Shown in pieces: positions 59,123 to 64,000 of a stretch of DNA of 64,000 bases (within the stretch, counting starts at the first letter, position 1; each line of letters begins with the position of its first letter). Location: positions 7,940 through 71,939 of the forward strand of contig CAZFMF010000018.1 of assembly GCA_964519985.1 (NCBI GenBank), read 5' to 3'. The translations under genes were made by a program, and so were the position numbers. Under the pieces are notes generated by a model. The model saw only the letters and a program-made list of their open reading frames with translations, did not search any database and had not been told where the DNA came from. Source of the DNA: JAIEOG01 sp964519985 (lineage in GTDB: Bacteria > Bdellovibrionota > FAC87 > UBA2466).

Positions 59123-60905
59123 GCTCAAATTGAAGTCGCTGTTTCTTTCCTTTTTCTTACTCGCCGGTTGCGGCAAGGGAAGTCAGGATATTGCCCAACC
59201 GCTCTTGGCGAGTGAGGTCGGTAACGGTGGGCACTCGGTGGTTTGCCGTGATGAAGCGCAGAAAATCATTTCGGTTCGAATGCTGGACTTCTATGAAGCG
59301 AAGACCCTGCGCGATACCCATTTCGCATTAGGGGCAGATGAACTTTCGGTCGCCGAGAAGGTGAAGGTCGCTTTCGAAAGATTGAGCGAAGTCGATGCTG
59401 TTCGGGCAGCGGTATACCAAGAGCGTGCCGATAAGTTCCTGGAAAATACCCAATTCGTTCCGGGTCTAGCTCTTGGATCCACGAAAGACTATGGCTACAT
59501 CAATATCCCTTCCTATTGCCGGGTGGAGCAGTTTGCGATTCAGAAGCCGCCGATCAAAGCGGGCGACAAACGGTACACGGTGAGCCTCGACCTTTGGGAT
59601 CGTGCGGACCACAACCACCGCGCGGGCTTGGTCGTCCACGAAATTGTCTATCAAGACGCCATCGAAAGAGGCCATAAGGACTCCATTGCCACTCGGTATC
59701 TTACCGGAGTGATCACCTCGGCCGCCTTTGCGAATATGGACGCTTCCGCCTACGGCGATCTGGTTGAGCGCCTGGACTTGGGGAAAGTCAGCGGAGGGCC
59801 AGGACCCGGACCTGGGCCCGGTGGAGGTGGAGGGCCTTTCGGTTGGTTAAAAGACCCGATCCGCTTACCCGACGCCTGCGTCGGCCAAACGGTGACCCAC
59901 AGCTTCAGCCAGTGGGTGATCAATGGGGGAGGTGGCAATTTCAGTTACCGGGCGAACAACCAACCCGGATGGCTCTTTCTTACGGCAAGCGGGATACTGA
60001 TGGGCAACCCTGGAGTGCAGGACATCGGTACCGCGCAGTTCGAAGCCACGGTGACTCTGCCCAGCGATCCGAGGCGAATCCATTCAACCACGGTCATCGT
60101 CAACGTGAAGGACTGCACCGTAAACAATCCCCGCGTGGCGCTGACGGTGCGGGTTGGGGGCTTGCTCGCCTACAATCTTAATGACGTCAAATTGATCCCG
60201 GGCGGTGGCAAAGGTTTTACGATGCTCTCGGGTCCCGCTTGGGCTTCCATTTCGAATGGACGATTGGTAGGGACGCCGAGAGAAACGGACGTCGGCATGA
60301 ATGTATTTCAGATTCAAGCGGAACGCCTTTCGGACGGTTCCACGTTTACGATCGAGGTGAGCGTGTCCGTGCCGGCGGTGCTCAAGATGCCGATTTGGAA
60401 TCAGGATCCCATCGATTTGGGCAAAGTGGAGGTCGGAACGCCTTTTCAATACGATCTTGCGCCCCATGTCAGCAGCCAGAGTGGAGAACGATTGGTTTTC
60501 CGAGCGACCAATCTCCCATCGTGGTTGACGTTGGATGCCTCGGGAAAGCTCAGAGGCACTCCCCAAGCGGTAGACGAAGGGAAGTGGACGGGCACGGTGC
60601 AGGTCTCGGATGGCTTGGGTACCGTTCCGGTGGGCGTTTTTGGCGAAGTGCCGTTGAAAGACCCGCCGATCGTTCCGACGTGCGTCCTCACCGCAACGCC
60701 AAGTTCGGTGGTCGTGGGGGAACATATCACCGTCTCACTCGTTTCCACCGGGGCGACGCGTGCGTCGATTGGTGGCATTCCGGTGAACGTTCCGCAGGGG
60801 AGCATCACTGTGTTGGCCACCGCTCCTGGCACGCAGGCGGTCCAAGCCAACGTGCGGGGACCGTCGGGAATGGCCGACTGCACAACGAACTATCGGGTTC
60901 GCTAG
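59106..60905 (+). CDS. Lipoprotein with GNGG-type N-terminal region and putative Ig domains
   Basis: A 599-aa predicted lipoprotein (lipobox LLAGC, Cys at about residue 22). After the lipidation site the pattern VGNGGHSVVC and later VVHEIVYQDAIERG (near residue 180) is a combination seen in many Bdellovibrio envelope proteins; the HE pair might bind metal. A linker of repeated Gly-Pro follows, then two to three Ig/cadherin-like repeats, each with the 'P-x-W-L-x-L-x-A-S-G-x-L-x-G-x-P' core typical of putative Ig domains, and a final beta-domain with Cys. AAGGAG 6 bp before ATG 59106 sets the start. It overlaps and is probably controlled with the TIGR02147 gene. Confidence 0.75.
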   Translation: MDRHIRLKLKSLFLSFFLLAGCGKGSQDIAQPLLASEVGNGGHSVVCRDEAQKIISVRMLDFYEAKTLRDTHFALGADELSVAEKVKVAFERLSEVDAVRAAVYQERADKFLENTQFVPGLALGSTKDYGYINIPSYCRVEQFAIQKPPIKAGDKRYTVSLDLWDRADHNHRAGLVVHEIVYQDAIERGHKDSIATRYLTGVITSAAFANMDASAYGDLVERLDLGKVSGGPGPGPGPGGGGGPFGWLKDPIRLPDACVGQTVTHSFSQWVINGGGGNFSYRANNQPGWLFLTASGILMGNPGVQDIGTAQFEATVTLPSDPRRIHSTTVIVNVKDCTVNNPRVALTVRVGGLLAYNLNDVKLIPGGGKGFTMLSGPAWASISNGRLVGTPRETDVGMNVFQIQAERLSDGSTFTIEVSVSVPAVLKMPIWNQDPIDLGKVEVGTPFQYDLAPHVSSQSGERLVFRATNLPSWLTLDASGKLRGTPQAVDEGKWTGTVQVSDGLGTVPVGVFGEVPLKDPPIVPTCVLTATPSSVVVGEHITVSLVSTGATRASIGGIPVNVPQGSITVLATAPGTQAVQANVRGPSGMADCTTNYRVR

Positions 60906-60913
60906 AAAGCAGG

Positions 60914-61099
60914 TTACGGGCGGTCTTGAACTTTGATCCGCTCGATTTCACACCCGAGAGCTTTCAGCGCCTCGATATCGAGTTCCGACAAAGTTTTCTT
61001 TTTGGTAAGTTGCAAAACGTGCGGCGCGTTGGGACCGACGGGGTAGTAGCGCAATCGCCCCGTTACGGCTCGGACTTCGAAAGTGATTTTGACGCCCAT
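60914..61099 (-). CDS. Small hypothetical protein
   Basis: A 61-aa basic protein beginning MGVKITFEVRAVTGRLRYYP and ending in Lys/Glu-rich helices (TLSELDIEALKALGCEIERIK). AGGA is about 12 bp before ATG 61099. It is convergent with the lipoprotein gene. No family is recognised. A longer frame to 61210 is possible, but its N-terminus looks unlike protein-coding sequence. Confidence 0.45.
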   Translation of the reverse strand: MGVKITFEVRAVTGRLRYYPVGPNAPHVLQLTKKKTLSELDIEALKALGCEIERIKVQDRP

Positions 61100-61260
61100 T
61101 ATATTGATCCTAGCGACCAATGTACCACGGTCGGATTTAACCGCTTTGACACGGTCTGGCGGCGAAAGGCGGCTTGGTAAGTCCAGCGGCGGCACGCTAC
61201 CCGAGGGCAATTGCCTTTCATCACCGAATCGTCAATTCTGCCGGCCAAGGGAGTGGGTAC

Positions 61261-61611
61261 ATGCCTAAACAAGCTAGGTCTCTTCATCGCGACGCTCCGG
61301 CGAGCGTGGGGTTGGTCAAAGAGGTTCGGAATGAACTTCGCGCTGAAATTCGTGCGGTCGAGCATCGGCTCAATTTCAAGATCAAAGGTTTGGATTCCCG
61401 CTTCGTGGGATTGGGGTCAAACTTCTTGGGACTGGAGTCTAAAGTAGAGGCTGTGGCGGCAGTTTCTAAAGAAACTTTGGCCGCCGTCCATCGTTGTGAA
61501 GTGCTGATTGAAGAGCAGCGCGGCGACAATCGAATCGTTCTGGATGCAATCGTGAGCTTGTCCGAACGCCAGACGCGATTGGAGCAGAGACTCGATTCGA
61601 AAGGAATTTGA
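61261..61611 (+). CDS. Small coiled-coil protein
   Basis: A 116-aa protein with heptad-like helices through its length (EVRNELRAEIRAVEHRLNFKI, then SKVEAVAAVSKETLAAVHRCEVL and LSERQTRLEQRL). It has one internal short repeat SRFVGLGSNFLGLESK. AAGGGAG is 7 bp before ATG 61261. Function unknown. The GFA-family gene starts 6 bp downstream, so the two may be co-transcribed. Confidence 0.6.
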   Translation: MPKQARSLHRDAPASVGLVKEVRNELRAEIRAVEHRLNFKIKGLDSRFVGLGSNFLGLESKVEAVAAVSKETLAAVHRCEVLIEEQRGDNRIVLDAIVSLSERQTRLEQRLDSKGI

Positions 61612-61617
61612 AGCGGT

Positions 61618-62079
61618 ATGGAGATAAGTGCGCCAGTTTCTGGGAAATGCCTTTGCGGGGCCATTCAATTTGAAGTGACCGGACCGTGTCCCGACAGTGC
61701 GCACTGTCACTGTTCCTATTGTCGACGAGCCCATGGTGCGGCCTTCGTGACCTGGGTGGTTGTGCCCGAAGCCTACTTCAAGCTAACGACCGGGGAAGAA
61801 AATCTCCGTTGGTACCATTCCTCAAAACAATCGCAGCGGGGTTTCTGCGAGCGCTGTGGCAGCACGTTGTTTTTCCGCTCCACCCTGTGCCCGGGAGAAA
61901 CCCACGTGACCCGTGCCGCCATCATCGGTGAGTCGGCTTACATTCCCGAGCCAAAGTATCATTGCTTCGTCAATGAACAGGTCCCCTGGATCGAAATCCG
62001 GGACTCGCTGGTGCGCTTGGATGAAAACAGCTCCGAGTTGAGCAAGTACCTCCAGGTTGAGGACGGACCCGGCGCATGA
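61618..62079 (+). CDS. GFA-family (glutathione-dependent formaldehyde-activating-like) zinc protein
   Basis: A 153-aa single-domain GFA protein. The zinc ligands are visible: GKCLCGAIQFEV near the start, HCHCSYCRRAHGAAF at about residues 29-43, and FCERCGSTLFFRS at about 80-92. Members are widespread; the original name comes from a formaldehyde-glutathione enzyme, but most have no known activity. The stop overlaps the next gene as ATGA (62076-62079). Confidence 0.9.
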   Translation: MEISAPVSGKCLCGAIQFEVTGPCPDSAHCHCSYCRRAHGAAFVTWVVVPEAYFKLTTGEENLRWYHSSKQSQRGFCERCGSTLFFRSTLCPGETHVTRAAIIGESAYIPEPKYHCFVNEQVPWIEIRDSLVRLDENSSELSKYLQVEDGPGA

Positions 62080-63002
62080 AACGTATCGCCATCACCGGCG
62101 CATCGGGCTTTATTGGACGCCGTGCCCTAGAACGTTTAGGAGAGTCGTACGAAGTTCTCCCCGTCGGTCGGAAGGATCTGCCGCAGATTGAGAAAGTGCT
62201 GCAAGGGGTCGATGGGGTGCTTCACTGCGCGGGTAAGGCCGGTGCCTGGGGTTCCGACCAGGAGTATTACGAAGCCAACGTGCATTTGACTCGAAACCTA
62301 CTGGTCGCGGCCAAGAAAGCCAGTGTCCGACGGTTTATCAATCTCTCTTCGCCCAGCATCTATTTTGATTACAAAAATCAATTCGGATTAACCGAGGATT
62401 ATGTTCCCGCCCGATTTTCAAATGCCTACGCCAAGACCAAGTATGAAGCAGAGTTGGAAGTGGCGGCGGCCCACGGACCGACGTTCGAAACGCTTTCCCT
62501 GCGACCGCGGGGAGTCATTGGCGCTGGCGATACCAACTGGTTTCCGCGCATTATCGATCTTCGAAAAAAAGGAGCGCTCAAACAGGTGGGGCCGGGTGAT
62601 GCGGTGGCGAACTTCACTTCCGTTTCCAATTTGTTGGATGCCATTGCGTTGGCCTTTTCGGCGCCCTCCACCGCGATGGGCGAAACCTACAATATTCACA
62701 ATGGCACCGACGAACGTTTCTGGGACGTCATCGAGGCGGGGCTCAAAGAATGCGGCCTGGATGCGCAGCGAAGGTCCGTGCCGCTCCCGATCGCCATGGG
62801 CCTCGCGCGTCTAAACGAGACGTGGCATCGGGCAATCGGGACTCAGCAAGAGCCCAACCTCTTGCCGGTGAAACTTGGGGTGAGTGTTTACTCGCTAACG
62901 ATGGATATATCTAAGGCCAGAAATAGGTTGCGTTATGAGCCCAAACAATCGACGAAGGAAGCGCTTAGAGAATTTGCGGATTGGGCTAGCAAGAAAACTT
63001 GA
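62076..63002 (+). CDS. NAD-dependent epimerase/dehydratase (extended SDR)
   Basis: A 308-aa extended short-chain dehydrogenase of the 3-beta-HSD-like kind. GASGFIGRRALE (residues 8-19) is the nucleotide-binding loop, INLSSPSIYFD holds the catalytic Ser region, and Y-A-K-T-K is the YxxxK site near 130-134. RPRGVIGAGDTNWFPR is the substrate-side loop. The gene overlaps the GFA gene by 4 nt. Substrate unknown (sugar nucleotide or steroid-like compound). Confidence 0.85.
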   Translation: MKRIAITGASGFIGRRALERLGESYEVLPVGRKDLPQIEKVLQGVDGVLHCAGKAGAWGSDQEYYEANVHLTRNLLVAAKKASVRRFINLSSPSIYFDYKNQFGLTEDYVPARFSNAYAKTKYEAELEVAAAHGPTFETLSLRPRGVIGAGDTNWFPRIIDLRKKGALKQVGPGDAVANFTSVSNLLDAIALAFSAPSTAMGETYNIHNGTDERFWDVIEAGLKECGLDAQRRSVPLPIAMGLARLNETWHRAIGTQQEPNLLPVKLGVSVYSLTMDISKARNRLRYEPKQSTKEALREFADWASKKT

Positions 63003-63049
63003 GATGAGCCTTTTTTAGGGGTGTTGGTGATGCAGGAGGTTGGGGCGGG

Positions 63050-63562
63050 ATGGCAAGTAGAGTTTGGCGACTAAGTGTTGGTATGGCTTTGGTTGTCGCG
63101 CGATTTTCTTTCGCGGCGAGTAGCCCGGCGCCCGTTCATGTTTGCATTTTCGATACCACCAAAGTTTTTGATGCTTACGTCGTTCGGTCGACCGGCATCA
63201 AAGTTCAGATGGTCAATGCTTTGAAAGTCAGTTTCTCGGGTGGGTCCGAAATTTTTTCTAGCCGAGATGCGGAAATGAGAACCAGCTGGACCGATGGAAC
63301 GGACGGCGGCGGTCTTGCTTTTGCCTCTGGCCCGTTCGCCGGACTCCCCGAGCCCTATCCTGACTTTGTTGCCAAGCTTAGAAAGAATGATCGCGGTTGG
63401 TTTGAGGACAATATTTTCCCCCGCTACAGCGTGACGGTTGCTGCCGACGGAGCAACCGCCAGCCTAAATGAAATAAGTGCGCTCCAACAAAAGACCCTTT
63501 TGACCCTCAAAGGCAAATGCGTACCCTGCACGGGTGCCGAGGATTATTGTACGGGGAATTAA
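63050..63562 (+). CDS. Exported protein of unknown function
   Basis: A 170-aa protein with a signal peptide (about 1-23, ending SFA). The mature part starts with APVHVCIFDTTKVFDAY, continues in beta-like sequence, and ends with a Cys-rich CVPCTGAEDYC. Only weak ribosome-site evidence for ATG 63050 (GGGGCGG). No family recognised. The four or more Cys in the mature part suggest disulfides in the periplasm or outside the cell. Confidence 0.6.
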   Translation: MASRVWRLSVGMALVVARFSFAASSPAPVHVCIFDTTKVFDAYVVRSTGIKVQMVNALKVSFSGGSEIFSSRDAEMRTSWTDGTDGGGLAFASGPFAGLPEPYPDFVAKLRKNDRGWFEDNIFPRYSVTVAADGATASLNEISALQQKTLLTLKGKCVPCTGAEDYCTGN

Positions 63563-63566
63563 TCGG

Positions 63567-64000
63567 CTACTCTTCGCTTTTTGTTTCTTCTTCATTGCCC
63601 GTTGCGGGCGTCGCCGGCGGATCCGAGGCTACCGAACGGTGTTCCGGCTTGTTCTGCCGATCTAGGGCATCCACATCCATGAGCTTGGAAAGATCGGGCA
63701 CGATCACCATATCGATGCGGCGATTTCGGGCTTTGCCTTGCGTTGAATCGTTCTCGGCGGTGGGGCGGGTGTCGGCGTAGCTGGCCGCACTGACTCGATC
63801 GACGGGAAACCCAGCAGCCACCATATGGTTCACTACGGTGAGCGCGCGGGCAGAAGCGAGTTCCCAATTGCTCGGAAACGCTGCCGTCTTGATCCGAACA
63901 TTGTCCGTATGCCCTTCAATCTGGATATCTTTCCCCTGGATGCGGACCAGCTGTTGCGTCACCTGCTTTACTGCCTCCACGCCTTCTGGCGAAAGCTTCG
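63567..64000 (-). CDS. MotB/OmpA-like peptidoglycan-binding protein, 5' part outside window
   Basis: C-terminal part of an OmpA/MotB-type protein: the frame stays open to the right edge (preceding residues read KLSPEG). It holds IQIEGHTDNVRI, the SARALTVVNHMVAAG helix, and RNRRIDMVIVPD, the usual peptidoglycan-contact residues (Asp in GHTDN and Arg in NRRID). The N-terminal membrane or barrel part is off the window, so MotB stator, an OmpA protein or a gliding/secretion component cannot be told apart. The tail after the domain is Pro/Glu-rich. Confidence 0.85.
   Translation of the reverse strand, partial: KLSPEGVEAVKQVTQQLVRIQGKDIQIEGHTDNVRIKTAAFPSNWELASARALTVVNHMVAAGFPVDRVSAASYADTRPTAENDSTQGKARNRRIDMVIVPDLSKLMDVDALDRQNKPEHRSVASDPPATPATGNEEETKSEE

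Noticed and set aside
59760..59840. Gly-Pro repeat as a collagen-like or tandem-repeat domain
   Set aside because: Only a short run of Gly and Pro between two domains of the lipoprotein, best explained as a flexible linker.
1..64000. tRNA, rRNA, CRISPR or prophage elements
   Set aside because: No cloverleaf-like or direct-repeat-spacer arrays and no integrase, capsid or transposase genes were recognised in any part of the window.

Overview
The window is a dense (about 60 genes in 64 kb, no non-coding gap above about 210 bp), GC-rich chromosomal segment of a Gram-negative, diderm bacterium. RND/TolC efflux, outer-membrane lipoproteins, a beta-barrel protein, OmpA-type domains and glycan genes show the diderm envelope. 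A TIGR02147/DUF4423 regulator overlapping a GNGG-type lipoprotein gene, a pairing I associate with Bdellovibrio and Fibrobacter relatives, makes Bdellovibrionota the best guess. That placement is inference. I see no rRNA, tRNA, CRISPR array, transposase, prophage or plasmid origin.

Layout. 1-5462: 3' part of a PcrA/UvrD helicase, then gatC-gatA-gatB in a tightly coupled operon. 5490-8643: GDP-mannose dehydratase, an aldo/keto reductase on the other strand, and a bolA-grxD iron-sulfur pair. 8647-24018: a large surface-glycan region with polytopic GT-C-like proteins, five GT2 glycosyltransferases, a methyltransferase, an epimerase, a TIM-barrel isomerase and a FAD oxidoreductase. Six of these genes (24018 back to 17001) are joined entirely by 4-nt ATGA/GTGA overlaps. 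24225-27518: a c-type cytochrome, a BON-OmpA protein and a membrane coiled-coil/HhH protein. 27519-30165: agmatine deiminase and N-carbamoylputrescine amidase (putrescine synthesis), plus an AlkZ-related protein. 30155-31561: a GT22-type mannosyltransferase.

31632-35657: a four-gene run of FN3 lipoprotein, beta-barrel, propeller lipoprotein and exosortase with no visible sorting substrate. 35599-38450: a DNA methyltransferase, a MazG-like pyrophosphohydrolase, FecR-domain, DMT and MarC proteins. 38540-44013: an RND pump and TolC protein under a divergent TetR gene, with palindromic operators between them and no adaptor gene. 44113-49312: a HAF-repeat secreted protein, a candidate polymorphic toxin with a TNT-like GGGxQY end and an acidic candidate immunity gene, and a zinc-ribbon/N2227/PqqD-like methyltransferase. 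49363-53470: two more methyltransferases, a membrane protein and a secreted protein.

53473-58201: YaiI, a DUF72 protein, and a DNA-repair block in which LigD has a damaged ligase domain while a neighbour encodes a small free-standing nucleotidyltransferase with intact motifs and an unknown protein lies between them. 58313-64000: the TIGR02147/lipoprotein pair, small proteins, a GFA-family protein, an NAD-dependent epimerase, a secreted protein and the C-terminal part of a MotB/OmpA protein cut by the right edge.

The most promising unusual systems are the LigD/split-ligase block, the TNT-like toxin locus, the exosortase operon, the N2227-PqqD fusion and the TIGR02147-lipoprotein locus with its shared inverted half-sites. 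Start codons were chosen by ribosome-binding sites, 4-nt overlaps and protein family starts; all functions are from reading motifs, with no database search.
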